Source of the DNA: Porphyra umbilicalis | Lineage: Eukaryota > Rhodophyta > Bangiophyceae > Bangiales > Bangiaceae | Assembly: GCA_002049455.2 (NCBI GenBank) | Contig: KV918767.1 | Span: 552,256-616,255 of the forward strand | Length of the DNA: 64,000 bases | Direction of reading: 5' to 3' | Shown: one piece after another, positions 23,155-33,046 of the stretch | Layout: every line of letters begins with the position of its first letter | How positions within the stretch are numbered: the stretch's first letter is position 1 | Made by a program: the position numbers and the translations under genes | Notes under the pieces: generated by a model | Databases searched by the model: none | What the model was told of the DNA's origin: nothing | The model's input: only the letters and a program-made list of their open reading frames with translations

Positions 23155-24421
23155 CTACGTCGGTGGTGCCCCCGGTGCCGGCACGCCAAGAGCGCGCATT
23201 TCGGCGGTGACGGACGCGACCTCGGCCATCAACTCTGCGTGCTCCGCGTCAACCGAGGCAGACGGGGGAAGGGAGCGAAGCCTCTTCAACTTGACCGCCA
23301 GCTCAACCTCCTGCGCGAGGCGGACGTGGAGATGCAAGCACGACAGGTCATGACCACGCCAGGAAGGGTGGAAAACGGTAGCACAGGTCGACATGCGCAC
23401 GAAAGACAGAAGAAAGATGTCAATCACCACGTTCTCGAGGTCACGTCGCCACCCGCTCCCTCAACGCTGCACACGCGCAGAGGGCGAAAGCACCGCCCGA
23501 CACACGTAACCACCCATAACGTACGCGCAGCGCCAGCTCGTCTGCTGCCGACACCGCATCCTCCGCGCCATCGTTCACACTGGGGAACATTTGGTGCGCG
23601 GGGCCATCGCCGGCACTCCGCATCGGCGCGCTGCCGAGCGCCGGCAACAGGGGGGATACGTCCCCGCCCGCCGCCACTGGCGACTGCCCGCCCTCCCCGC
23701 CAGCCGACGCCATTGCTGCCCGCCGCTGCTGTTCCCAAACCTGCTGCGCCTCGGCTTGCTGCTGTGCCGTCGCTTGCATCAACGCCTGCCCGTCAACCTC
23801 CCCGACGGTAGCACCCACCCCCCCACCACCACCCCACGCCCCCCGCATCGCACTGGGCATGACCGGCTCAACGACTCGCCCCTCTGCGGCCTTTGCTTTT
23901 TCTGCCTCGACTTCTGCTTCAGCCGCTGCCGCTTTTGCCCGCCGCACCTTTTTCTTGGCCTCGGCTTCGGGGATGGCAAACTGCGTCAGGTAGGTGTAGG
24001 CGGGGAGGAAGAGGAGCAGTGCGCCCCCGTACTTCCACGCGGCCTTGCGGTAGCGCAGGGGGTCCACCGACGCGGGGTCAATGTCGGGGTCCAGGCCGAG
24101 GCCGGTCGAGTGCACGTCGGGGTGGGTGGGGGGCGGGTTACTGCCCGCCGCACCGGCAGCAGCGGGGGGGAGGGTGCCGCCTGGGGGTGTCGTAGAAGCG
24201 ACAGTGCCCGGTGCTTGGGCTAGAGTGGTGGTCGTGGGAGGGGTGGGAGCCCCACCACAGCCGCTGGCGGGGGGGGAGGAGGGAGACACCGCCGCTTTCG
24301 ATCGCAGCGGCGCCGTCGCCGTCGGTCCGCCGCCAGAGCCACCAGCGGGCGGGGGCGCCGCCACTGCCGACAACCGCCGGAAACACCGCGAGGCAGCGAC
24401 AGAAAGCGGGCGGGTGGCCAT
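23155..24421 (-). CDS. Predicted mitochondrial single-pass membrane protein with coiled coil, function unknown
   Basis: Two exons, 24421-23525 and 23310-23155, give about 350 residues. The N-terminus MATRPLSVAASRCFRRLSAV is a typical Arg/Ser/Ala mitochondrial presequence. A Pro/Thr-rich linker follows, then DPLRYRKAAWKYGGALLLFL and PAYTYLTQFAIP, a membrane segment with a flanking basic side. After it comes an Ala/Glu/Lys helix (EAEAKKKVRRAKAAAAEAEV) and, near the end, a second predicted helix that is formed only when the intron is removed (DELALREVELAVKLKRL). The short final exon ends VTAEMRALGVPAPGAPPT. I do not recognise the family. The architecture suggests an inner-membrane protein such as a respiratory-complex accessory or MICOS-like factor, but this is inference. 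It is divergently arranged with the RING gene. Confidence 0.65.
23311..23524 (-). other. Intron (214 bp, phase 0) in the mitochondrial membrane protein gene
   Basis: On the minus strand the interval begins GTACGTTATG and ends CCTCGCGCAG. Splicing joins two in-frame helical segments and extends the coiled coil. The donor matches the GTACGT donor of the GDP-mannose pyrophosphorylase intron. Confidence 0.7.
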
Positions 24422-25002
24422 GGTCTAGAGGCGATGAGGGCGTCAGCACACAGGAGGGGAGGGGAGCGGCGAGGCAGGGAGGGGGGTGGCGTTCGAGACG
24501 GATGTGCCGGGCGCGTCGTCGACGAGATAGACACCGTGTCAACTCTTGTCATCGCAGAGCGCTGTATTTGATCCTGGAATTGTCGTGCGCGCGATGCAGA
24601 TGCATCCGAAGCGCTGTCCTCGCATGGCCCCCAAACGAAAGTGTCCTCGACGGTGCGCGGCTGCCGCGTCCCCTCCTTTCACGCCTTTCCGCACGCACCG
24701 CCGCGTGGCTGTCTCCAGATTGTGCCCCGGCGCTTGCCCGCCTGGACGTTCTTGTTTCGTTTCCTTTCGTTTCATACTTGGCCCCTTTTTGGGTGGCTCC
24801 ACCTCTGGCTGCATCCCCTCCGCTGCACATCACTTCTGCTCATCCCTCTCTGCGCGTGCTCCACTCCCTCTCACTTCGCGCGGTCTCCCGCCATCTGTGG
24901 CGTCCACCCTCCTCGTGTCCCTACACCTTACTAGTCTTCTTGTTTCTCTTTCCCCTCAACTCTTCCCCCTTGGATTGCCGTCCGACGTCGCCCTGTGTTG
25001 TC
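24422..25002. other. Divergent promoter region between the mitochondrial membrane protein and RING genes
   Basis: This is a 581-bp spacer between outward-facing starts. The half nearer the RING gene is C/T-rich (24,740-24,990), as in other leaders of this window. No conserved coding sequence was seen, although frames are open through part of it. Confidence 0.45.
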
Positions 25003-25911
25003 ATGGACGCGAGCGACCCGCGCGTCGTGGAGTCGGTGCGCTCTCAATTCTACCAGTCCATGGTCGGCCGTCAGTGGGTAGTGCGGCACCTGAAGTCGGT
25101 CCGCGGGGCGCAACTGAATGGCCGCCGTGGCATGGTGGTCGCCGCGGACACAACGGCGCCAGGCGGCCCGCGGCTTCTGGTCCGTATCGACGGGGAGCAG
25201 GCGGCGATTCGCCTCAAGGCGGTCAACTTGGCCGAGCCGGGCTCTTTCACAGACGCCCCTTCGCTGTCCCGCGTCCCCCCCGACCGCCTCGTGTTCCTGC
25301 TGCGTCGGGTGGTGGCGGAAAAGGCCGAGGAGGTGTCAGCCGAGGGGATGGAGCGGCCCGACATGGTGGCGCGACTTGCGCACTGGCGAAAACACCTCGA
25401 TGAGCAGCGTCTACCACCACCGGTGGCGTGCATGGACCCGCTGTTGTCCGCCGCGGAGGTGGCCGCCGCCCCGCTGCTCACCTGCATGACGCAGCTGCGG
25501 CCGTGCTGCACAGGCGACGGCACTGCTGACGCCGCGCGCTTTGGGGAGGGCCTCTACGGCGCAGGCGACGTGTGCGCCGTGTGCCTCTCAGACCTGCCCG
25601 TCGGCTTGCCCGTGACGGGCCTGCCGTGCGGCCACGTCTTCCACAAGGCGTGCGCGGCGGATGCCCTTGCTGTACGCCACGCGTGCCCGTCGTGTGCGCG
25701 GGTGCCCCCGCCGGCGCTCAATGGTGGCGACTTTACGGTCGACAGCGCCGACCAGCTGCTCGTCCGCCTCAAGGAGTGGGTGGTCAGCGGCATGTGCGAG
25801 CGCTGCCAGGCGCGGTACCAGGAAGCGGATCCACTGATTGCCGTGCCCAACGCCAGTGGTGTGGCCCAGCTGGTGGCGCAGTCGCAGTTAACGGGGCAGG
25901 CGCTGGGGTGA
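25003..25911 (+). CDS. RING-H2 finger protein, probable E3 ubiquitin ligase
   Basis: This is an intact 302-residue frame from the ATG at 25003. The N-terminal part has GAQLNGRRGMVVAADTTAP and LVRIDGEQAAIRLKAVNLAE, an SH3-like 'LNG-x-RG...LK-x-x-NL' motif common in algal MYND/RING proteins. A helical region follows. The RING finger spans about residues 190-230: VCAVCLSDLPVGLPVTGLPC, GHVFHKAC and CPSC, giving C-x2-C, C-x-H-x2-H and C-x2-C ligands of the RING-H2 type. The C-terminus is helical with CERCQARYQEA. By family it transfers ubiquitin from an E2 to unknown substrates. No transmembrane segment is seen. Confidence 0.85.
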   Translation: MDASDPRVVESVRSQFYQSMVGRQWVVRHLKSVRGAQLNGRRGMVVAADTTAPGGPRLLVRIDGEQAAIRLKAVNLAEPGSFTDAPSLSRVPPDRLVFLLRRVVAEKAEEVSAEGMERPDMVARLAHWRKHLDEQRLPPPVACMDPLLSAAEVAAAPLLTCMTQLRPCCTGDGTADAARFGEGLYGAGDVCAVCLSDLPVGLPVTGLPCGHVFHKACAADALAVRHACPSCARVPPPALNGGDFTVDSADQLLVRLKEWVVSGMCERCQARYQEADPLIAVPNASGVAQLVAQSQLTGQALG

Positions 25912-26340
25912 CGGTTGGGGGGTGGGGGGTGCATCGACGTGCTGTGTTGTATGGCGTCAGACCTGATGGTTGTGTGGCTGCGGCAGTGTTGCGTGCGTGG
26001 AATTGCATAGAGTGGCTTGTAGTGCTGTGTGGAGGAGCTACTCGGTTGTCTGTTGGCTCAAGAGAGCGACAGGGTGTGGGGAGCGGACGCGCCGCACGCA
26101 AGCCGTGTCGCCTGTCTGGAGACCGCTGTCAGATGTGCGGATCAATCATGGAATTCCACTCTTCGCCCTGACGGTGCGTGCTGGTGGAAGCCAACACTCG
26201 TCCTCCTGGTCGTCGTTGCAGGTTCTCCACGCCAAGGTGTGAGCTCGTCCTTGGCCCCGCCCCACCAACATTCGTCCCCGCCCCACTCCCCCCCCGCTGA
26301 CACAGCTCGTGACCCCCTGTCCCCCCCCCCCCCCCCCCCG
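25912..26340. other. Spacer between RING and AIG1-like genes
   Basis: This 429-bp tandem spacer is G/T-rich at first and C-rich at the end, with a long C-run (26322-26339) directly before the next ATG. It is probably the 3' UTR of the RING gene plus the promoter and leader of its downstream neighbour. Confidence 0.4.
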
Positions 26341-27376
26341 ATGACACGAACCGCCGCGCGCCCGGCGCGGATGCCCCCCCTCCCACCCCGCCCCGGGTGG
26401 GCGCGGCTGGCCGTCACCGCCGCCGCCGTCGCCGCCACCTGGTTCAACATGTGGGTGTCCTTTGGGCCGCTGCGCGACCCGTCGCGCATCCAAGGCGAGG
26501 CCATGCGCGGCTTTGGGCGCGAGAGCGTCTTTTACACCATGCACGGTAACGTGGCGGCCGCCGTGTACGCGGCGCTGGCGGCGGCGCTGGCGGGCGCCGA
26601 GGCGGCGGGGCTCGCACCACCGCCGCCGCCCCCGGGCGGTGCCACCGCCGTGAGCGGCTGGACGGCCGTGGCGTCGGTGGTGTACGGCGCGGGCGCGGTG
26701 GTGCTGACGGCCGTGACGCTCGTGGTGGGGCTCGGCTACTACGTGCTCATCCATTTTCACCCGGCGTACGCGGAGAAGCGGTTGAGAGGGGGTGGGCGTG
26801 CGCTTGGCAGTCGGATTTTTGTGTCGTTGATGGTATTGCCGTTGACGCTGCTGGCTCTGCTACCTGGCCTTTTGTGGTTGGTGTCGGTCTGGACGAGGAA
26901 GCTACTGACGCCGTTTGTCGCGCCTCTGCTTGTCTGCCCCCTTGTCGGTCATTCTTCATGTCTCTGTCGTCCGCGCATATCCACTATTCGCCCACATCCC
27001 CCACCACAGCGTCCGCCTCCGCGCGGCCGCTGAGCCCGACTTTGACCTCATCATGGGGTGCCTGCACGTCATCCCCGTGGTGGCCATGAGCGCTCTCGTC
27101 GCCACTCACCCGCCCGCCCGCCTCGCCGCCCATGCCGTCTCGGTGCGCACGGCGGTTGGGGTGCTCGTCGCACACGGCGTCGCGTACGCCGTCTGGTCGG
27201 CGGTTTGCGTGTCGGTCAATGGGGGCCACTGGCCGTATCCCTTCCAGGTCGGCCTCAGTCTGGGGGGGCACCTGGCCATCGACGGGATGGTCATGGCCGT
27301 CGGCTGCGCCGCGTGTGCGGGGGTGGCGGGCGCGGTGCGCCGCCGCGCGGGGGGGGGTCGCGTAAAGGCAGCTTGA
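26341..27376 (+). CDS. AIG1/FAR-17a (ADTRP)-like multipass membrane protein
   Basis: Two exons, 26341-26780 and 27010-27376, give 268 residues with about six hydrophobic segments, including LAVTAAAVAATWFNMWVSF, VVYGAGAVVLTAVTLVVGL, IMGCLHVIPVVAMSALVAT and GVLVAHGVAYAVWSAVCVSV. The second half has the family's short signature GHWPYPF. The His in the membrane helix MGCLHVIP is placed like the conserved catalytic His of AIG1/ADTRP, which hydrolyse fatty-acid esters of hydroxy fatty acids. The matching Thr in the first half was not identified with confidence. The intron was placed by phase: donor GTTGAG at 26781 and acceptor CACAG ending 27009 keep the frame. Confidence 0.55.
26781..27009 (+). 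other. Intron (229 bp, phase 2) in the AIG1-like gene
   Basis: The interval starts GTTGAG and ends CCACCACAG. Of the GT dinucleotides nearby, only this one keeps the phase that joins AYAEK-R to VRLRAAAEPDFDLIMG. The 3' part of the intron is pyrimidine-rich. Confidence 0.6.
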
Positions 27377-29157
27377 TGGGATTGGCAAGAGTGCCCCTGC
27401 GCGGGGCTGGCGTGTAGTCGCAGAGACGCGCAATAGTATGGACGGGGCCCCGGTGTCGGGATGAGCGTCGGACGACTTGAAGCGGTCTGGTTGGGAATAT
27501 GTATTCGTGTGCCGTGCGTCGGTGTTGCTCCACGATGCGCGCAGCCACCATCCTTGGAAACGGCAACGCGGTGATGCCTGAGGGGAGGCGGTGCGAGCCA
27601 CTCGATTCCTTCCACAGCGGGGACAGCTGTATCCTACTGTACTGCAGTATGGCACGGCAAGGCATGGCCTCTTCTTCAGGTCGCTGAGCTGAGGGGACCA
27701 CTTGTGGCGCATGGTGACAGAAGCCAGCCTGCCTGCGACCTCACATATGTTGAGTTGCCCTGCCCATTCGATGGAGCTCAACGAGACCTCTCTGATTTCG
27801 GTGCCTATGGGTCGATATGACGGAAATTGAATGGCTGATATCGTTGCGCAGCATGGTTCACTTTTTCCCTGGCCTTTAGGACAGGGTGCTCTCAAAGTGT
27901 AGTGATGCACACATATACTTAGATCAAGGGACTTGCTCTTCGTTTCAGAGGTGGCAGCCTGCATTCGTGTCCTCAGGGATCTGAGGGCCTGTCAGTGTTG
28001 GAAGGGTCGCGATGACGCTAAAAACGAATGGAGTTACGTGGCTGAGAAGGACTGTCCTTCCACAGGGGTCACTGGGACCGGAAAGAGCCTGCCCCCGTGC
28101 CCCTTCCACCGCCCCGAGTTGCGTGCGGTGACCGCGCGCAGCGACATCCGGGGCTTGACGCGCCCACAATGACCCGCGGGTGATCGTGCCTGCGCGCCGT
28201 CTTCTGTTGCGGCGGCGCGTCGGCGGTTTCTGACGCCATCTAGCGGCGAGGTTACAGGCGCCTCGTCACGCGGCGATTAGTCCCACCCGCCCGCCCGTGC
28301 GCCGTGTCGGCCGCCCTGCCCGCCGTGCGCAGGTGCGCTGCGCGGCGGAGTGACGGCCTCGCCCGTGGGCGCCGCGCGACGCCGGCGGGCCGCCGCCGCT
28401 GCGGTGGCAGAGGCGGCACCCCTTTCCTCGCCCGACGCCCCCCCCACCACGGCAACGTGGCTGTACGTGTCCCCGTGCGCTCCCGCGGCCTAGAACCGGC
28501 CGGCGTGCCCGGTGTCAATGCGTCGCCGAGCTCGCCACCGCCCTGAAGGCCAGGGTATTGCACGCACGTGCCTGGAATTTCAGAATACTAGAATCGTCCC
28601 GTGCGACCCCATGGAGCGCGCCATTTCCGGTCAACCGTGACTTGGCGAAGTTTTTGTGACCCGGTTGCTTTTCTTCTCCGATCTCAACTAGATTGAGTAT
28701 TTGATTACAAAGCAACTCTCAATTCTCACGTGAGTGGCGTTGGGCAATTGTACCATTGCAAACGCACCGTTGCGTTGTGCAACGTTACTCGATGATACCC
28801 TAGGAAACGGCAAGAAGGCGGGAAACTAGAAACCTCCACGCACGTGTGCACTCCACAGCCACCCCCACGGACAGCGGGGGGGGCCCTCCTCGAACCCAAA
28901 CCCACGCGCTGGTTACGCCCGTTTTCTCGCAGATCGACCGGTCAGCCGCGGCGCGTGCGGCTGTTTGCAACGTCTATGGCGCAGGTGCCCCCCTCGCTGC
29001 CTGCAATCCGGCCCAACGCGTGGCAGCGCCGCGGCCGGCGGCGGCGGTCGCGGCGTCCAGACACCCGCCCCCACGGCCTCAACCGGGGACGCGCGCCGAT
29101 TGGGCAGAAGCGTGGCCGGCTGGTTGTAACGGCGTTTGCCGTGGGGGAAGGCCGGCT
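27377..29157. other. Repeat-containing intergenic region
   Basis: Lower-GC DNA downstream of the AIG1-like gene. It carries a palindromic TACTGTACTGCAGTA at 27635-27649 and the dispersed repeat at 27866-27966. A GC-rich patch lies at 28,130-28,520, and an AT-rich patch at about 28,560-28,830. Short open frames (for example 28844-29170 plus) show no recognisable domain. Confidence 0.4.
27866..27966 (+). repeat. Dispersed 101-bp repeat, copy 1
   Basis: It is about 92% identical to the reverse complement of 53273-53372 (eight differences over about 101 bases by eye). Similarity stops sharply on both sides, and the flanks are unrelated. Confidence 0.8.
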
Positions 29158-30246
29158 CTGTGCTGCTTAAGTGGGGTCGGAGCACATTGGTCTTTTTCCC
29201 GATGCGGAACACACATACACACATTCTGGTGTGTAGACCCCCCCACACGTGGTCGTAGGGGCAGGTATTCAGCACATTTGGTTGTCAACCAAAGTTGGGG
29301 TTACCGTTGATTTGTCCGCTTTACACCAACAGTTGCCTGTGATCATGACGAGTACAGATATACGGTGTCTGCAAGCAAACGATGAGCCCATCAGCGCTTC
29401 ACAGCGGAATGAGTAAAAAGAGCGAATGCCACCACAATGCCAAGGTCCCGATGTGGCACCGTCTGCGGCCTGATGTGATACACTGCGGGGCGTACTACGC
29501 ATTCTGCGGAAAAATCCCCCCACAGTAATCGCAGCAGTAGCAGAGAACGAGAGACCCAACTGCAGCACACGACCACCGCGTGGAAGGCACAGGAGCATCT
29601 CCGTTTCTCCCATTGACACGCCAGCTAGAAAACATTCCTAATGCAATCCACCAACAGAGACGCTCAGAAGCCGCACAGGCAAGAAAGAAGTACCACTGAG
29701 CTCCATGGGCATCCCCTCAAGCTGAACCATCGCCCGGACACATGCTCGTCCATGCGGAGCACAACGTCACGCATGATGAAGAGCTCCATCATGGTAAGCT
29801 CCCCCTCCAGCCCGCGCCGCATGAATAACGCACCGGGGGAGTTTGGCTCTTGCGCAGCGTCACCCAATGACGTCCACCACCGCTGCCGCTCAATTCCTCG
29901 TCCTCCACGGCGAACTGCAGCAAGAAATTCACCGATTTCTGGAGACAGGTCAGACATCATGTTTCATCTCAAGTCTCGCCTCCCATGGAAGGTGCTGCAT
30001 GCCTCCCATTGGACTATTGGAAACCAAACAGCGCCATTCTATTGGCCCTCACAGAGATATCAGCACCGCGATGCAGGGAGATATTACACATTTGGGCAGT
30101 GTGCATGGACCCTCGCAGAATGTGCCGAGCTTCACTCCCGTCGAACGCCTAATGCAGAGTCAAAATGCCGTGGCCGCACACACAAATATGTGTATTCCGC
30201 ATCGGGAAAAAGGCCAATGTGCTCATACCCCACTTAATCAGCACAG
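29158..30246. mobile_element. 1.09-kb element bounded by 59-bp terminal inverted repeats
   Basis: Positions 29158-29216 and 30188-30246 are inverted copies (54 of 59 bases match). The outer ends start CTGTGCTG, and both contain a long shared core ending GATGCGGAA. The interior is lower in GC than the neighbouring genes and contains a minus-strand open frame at 29664-29960. No clear target-site duplication was identified, and no known transposase motif was seen. It is most likely a non-autonomous or decayed DNA transposon. Confidence 0.7.
29664..29960 (-). CDS. Small open frame inside the inverted-repeat element, unknown
   Basis: This is a 98-residue frame from ATG 29960. It has non-repetitive, normal-looking composition: MMSDLSPEIGEFLAAVRRGG, then RQRWWTSLGDAAQEPNS and MELFIMRDVVLRMDEHVSGR. 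It may be a first exon or remnant of a transposon protein. The opposite strand is also open (29641-30237), so coding status is uncertain. No family was recognised. Confidence 0.3.
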   Translation of the reverse strand: MMSDLSPEIGEFLAAVRRGGRGIERQRWWTSLGDAAQEPNSPGALFMRRGLEGELTMMELFIMRDVVLRMDEHVSGRWFSLRGCPWSSVVLLSCLCGF

Positions 30247-30892
30247 CGCCGTGGGGGGTGCTTTGCCGTCGCGTCGCCCGCGCGCGCTGGTGTTCCACAG
30301 CCACGCTGTGCGCGTCGGGGGGCGGCCCCCTCTGGGCTCGTGGGGGACCCGCTCCCCCCCCCCCCAGGCTTGGCCCCCCCTCCCCACCCCCCACCGTTGC
30401 CTCCGCGACGCGCCCCCGCGCGGGTGGCGCCCGCGGCGGCCGTGGCCGCCCGAGCCGCGCACGCACGACACTGGCCAGTGCCGCCATTTTCGCGGTTGCG
30501 GCGGCCGCCAGCACAACCCGCGGCGCCTCGTCGGGTGTGGCTGTTTTCCGACCGAGGGGGTGAGCGACCGACCGTGGAGTGCCGCCCGCCGCCACGGTCG
30601 GCCCCCACCCTGGTCCGTGTGGATTCAACGCGCCCGGCGCACACGAGCGGCGGGGACCGCGCGCCCGCCGACCGCCACGCGCACGCCGCGGCCCGCTGCT
30701 GTACGCCCCCGCACGCGCACGGGAGCGGGCCAACTTTGCACGCCGTCGTTCCTCTTTGCCCTCTTCTTTTTTTTTTTTTTTGCCGACGCCTCGGTTGCCG
30801 TGGCCCCCGACGCCCTTTCCCCCTCTCCCTGACCTTTTTTTTTTTTTTTTCCTTTTCACTCTGTGCGTTGCCCCATCCTCCCCGTCGGCGCC
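30247..30892. other. Upstream region of the H1-like gene
   Basis: This is GC-rich DNA with C-runs at 30353-30390. T-runs at 30767-30781 and 30835-30850 are followed by a pyrimidine stretch up to the ATG at 30893. This pattern (T-run, CT-rich leader, ATG) resembles the upstream regions of other genes in the window. No conserved coding sequence is seen. Confidence 0.45.
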
Positions 30893-31726
30893 ATGAACAC
30901 CCGCTCGCGCACGCGGTCGGGCGGGGCGGCGCCCACCCCCCCGCCCGTCGCGACCATCAAGAAGACGACGGTGCCGCGGGGCAAGGCTAAGGCCGCCCCC
31001 GCCGAGAAGCAGGCGGCGGCGGACAAGCCGGCGGCGGCGGCGGCTAGCAAGGCGGCCGCCGCGCCCAAAAAGGCGGCGGCGGAGCCCAAGAAGGCAGCCG
31101 AGCCAAAGAAGGCAGCCGAGCCAAAGAAGGCGGCGGAGCCAAAGAAGGCGGCGGAGCCAAAGAAGGCGGCGGAGCCAAAGAAGGCGGAGCCCAAGAAGGC
31201 GGCGGAGCCCAAGAAGGCGGCCGAGCCCAAGAAGGCGGCCGAGCCCAAGAAGGCGGCCGAGCCCAAGAAGGCGGCCGAGCCCAAGAAGGCGGCCGAGCCC
31301 AAGAAGGCGCCCGCGCCGAAGAAGGCGGCCGAACCCAAGAAGGCCCCAGCGGAGCCAAAGAAGGCGGCGGCGGAGCCGAAAAGTGCTCCCCCCCCCATTA
31401 ACGCCCCCGCGGCAGCAACGCCCGCCGCCCCCGCGTCGGCCGGCGCCAAGTCGGCGGCGGACGCCAAGGGCGGCGACGCGGCGCCCGCCGCTGCCGTTGC
31501 CGCCGCCGCCGCGCCCGGCGCGTCGGCGGCGGTCGTTGCCGCGTCGGCGACCGCGTCGGCGGCCGACAAGGCCAAGACCGTCCCCGTCTCTGACGCGGCC
31601 GTGGCGGCGAGCGTGACGGCCGACAAGCCGGCGGCGACAACGTCGGCTGGTGCCGGGCCGGCCACCAACGCCCCAGCGGCGGCGGCCAAGGACGCGGCGC
31701 CGGTGGCGGACAAGGTCGGCGCGTAG
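30893..31726 (+). CDS. Linker-histone-tail-like Lys/Ala/Pro repeat protein
   Basis: An intact frame of 277 residues starts MNTRSRTRSGGAAPTPPPVA. Residues about 55-165 are tandem copies of the pentapeptide-like unit EPKKA(A), about 20 units with minor variants such as APKKA and PAEPKK. The remainder is Ala-rich with scattered Lys, Asp and Thr and no folded domain. The composition and repeat are those of H1 C-terminal tails and of basic DNA-compacting proteins that lack the winged-helix globular domain. A nuclear chromatin role is therefore plausible but inferred. Upstream T/CT tracts lie within 130 bp of the ATG. It is unusual in having no G/C-run frame break. Confidence 0.7.
   Translation: MNTRSRTRSGGAAPTPPPVATIKKTTVPRGKAKAAPAEKQAAADKPAAAAASKAAAAPKKAAAEPKKAAEPKKAAEPKKAAEPKKAAEPKKAAEPKKAEPKKAAEPKKAAEPKKAAEPKKAAEPKKAAEPKKAAEPKKAPAPKKAAEPKKAPAEPKKAAAEPKSAPPPINAPAAATPAAPASAGAKSAADAKGGDAAPAAAVAAAAAPGASAAVVAASATASAADKAKTVPVSDAAVAASVTADKPAATTSAGAGPATNAPAAAAKDAAPVADKVGA
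31063..31375 (+). repeat. Coding tandem repeat, 15-bp unit
   Basis: About twenty 12-18 bp units of the form GAGCCCAAGAAGGCGGCC encode EPKKAA. Runs of identical units at about 31115-31165 and 31200-31300 indicate recent expansion by slippage or unequal exchange. Confidence 0.9.
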
Positions 31727-33046
31727 GGGGGGGGGTGTCGCCCCGCGGGGGACGGCCGCCGGTGTACAGGGGCAGCGGGCGGGCGCCGACGGGGGGTGGG
31801 CGACGGGCCCGCCGGTGTGCGGGGGGGCGTGAGGGTGAGGGGGGGGACACACGTGGGGGTGTGCGGGCCGGTGGAGGGTGCCGAGCGCACGCCGTGGGAG
31901 GCGCGGTTGGAGGGGTGAGTGGTCGTGACGCGTGGTGTTGAGTGGCGGTGCCGCTGCGGTGTGGGAAAGCGTGGCGTGCAGGGGCGCGGTGCAGAGGCCG
32001 TCGACCAGCGGGTGGGCGCTATGCCCATGGAGCTCTGATTTTTTCTTTTCTTTTGTTGTTTTTGCGTTGGTCTCGGCTCTGCCTGCGCGGCAGCCGAGCG
32101 GCGGAGGGCGCTCGGGGCCGACCGCGGGGGCGGTCAGTCCGTGCAAGCAATGAATCGGCTGCTTGCCGCAGCTTCCGCAGCAGGCGCCTGGGGAGGATGC
32201 CCGTGTCGCATCGGGCACAACTTGCAGGCGTGCCCGCGGTAGAGCGCTGTACCCTGCGTTCCGATGCACGTCGCTTGGCAGCTGCAGGCGTGCCCCTTGC
32301 TCCTCCACTCCCCTCGCTTTCCGCCCGCGCGTTTCGATGAGTGCACGAGGCGCGCCGCGCTCGGTCCTCCCCGTCACGCTGCCCAACGGCGGGAGCCACC
32401 CGGCGCCGCGTCCATGACGCGGCCGCAACGCCTCTTGTTGTTGTTGCTGCGTGAGAGCGCCCCCTCTGCGCGCGACCGACGACGGGGCGACCGGCACGGG
32501 GAGCGGCGGGCGGCGGGGCGCCAGCGGCGTCACGCCGGCGCGGCCGCGCGGCGTCGCCCGTGACCACGGGCGCACGCGTGCCGTCGCGTGCCGCCTTGCG
32601 CCTTGCACACGGACCCCCCGCACGGCTGGTCGCGGCGACGGCGGCGGCGGCGGCGGCGGGGACGCGCCACGGGGCGGCGGCGGGGCCGCCACCGGCACGG
32701 CGGCGCGGCGGCGCCGCTGCCGGGGATTGGGCGGATCACGCGTCGCGCCGCGGCGGCCGGGGGGGGGCCGCGCCGCCGCCGCCCGGTGCCTCACCCCCGC
32801 CGCCGCCGCGCCGCCGCGTCGGCCGCGCCATGACGCGCCGGCGGTGAGCTGCCGACCTGCTCGTCGCCACTCTCTGGTGCCTCCCCGGGTGGCGTCACCT
32901 GTGTGGGTGTGCCCGCCGGCCCCTGCGCTTGGCGTTGGCCGCCGCGTGGCCGCGCCCGCACCGTTGTTCGTCGGCCGTTGCACCAATCCCCCCGCCCCCC
33001 ACCTCTTGCCCCCCCCCCCCCCCCCCCCACCACCAGTGACGGCACC
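31727..33046. other. Spacer between H1-like and pseudouridine-catabolism genes
   Basis: G-rich sequence follows the H1-like stop, then a T/TC tract at 32038-32065. A GC-rich low-complexity region follows at 32,480-32,860, and a long C-run lies before the next ATG. Minus-strand frames such as 32134-32346 contain a few Cys/His residues but no recognisable domain. Confidence 0.4.

Noticed and set aside
32134..32346. Small Cys/His-containing minus-strand frame that might be a metal-binding peptide
   Set aside because: Cys spacing does not fit a known motif, it lies within overlapping larger frames, and no promoter or conservation evidence is visible.
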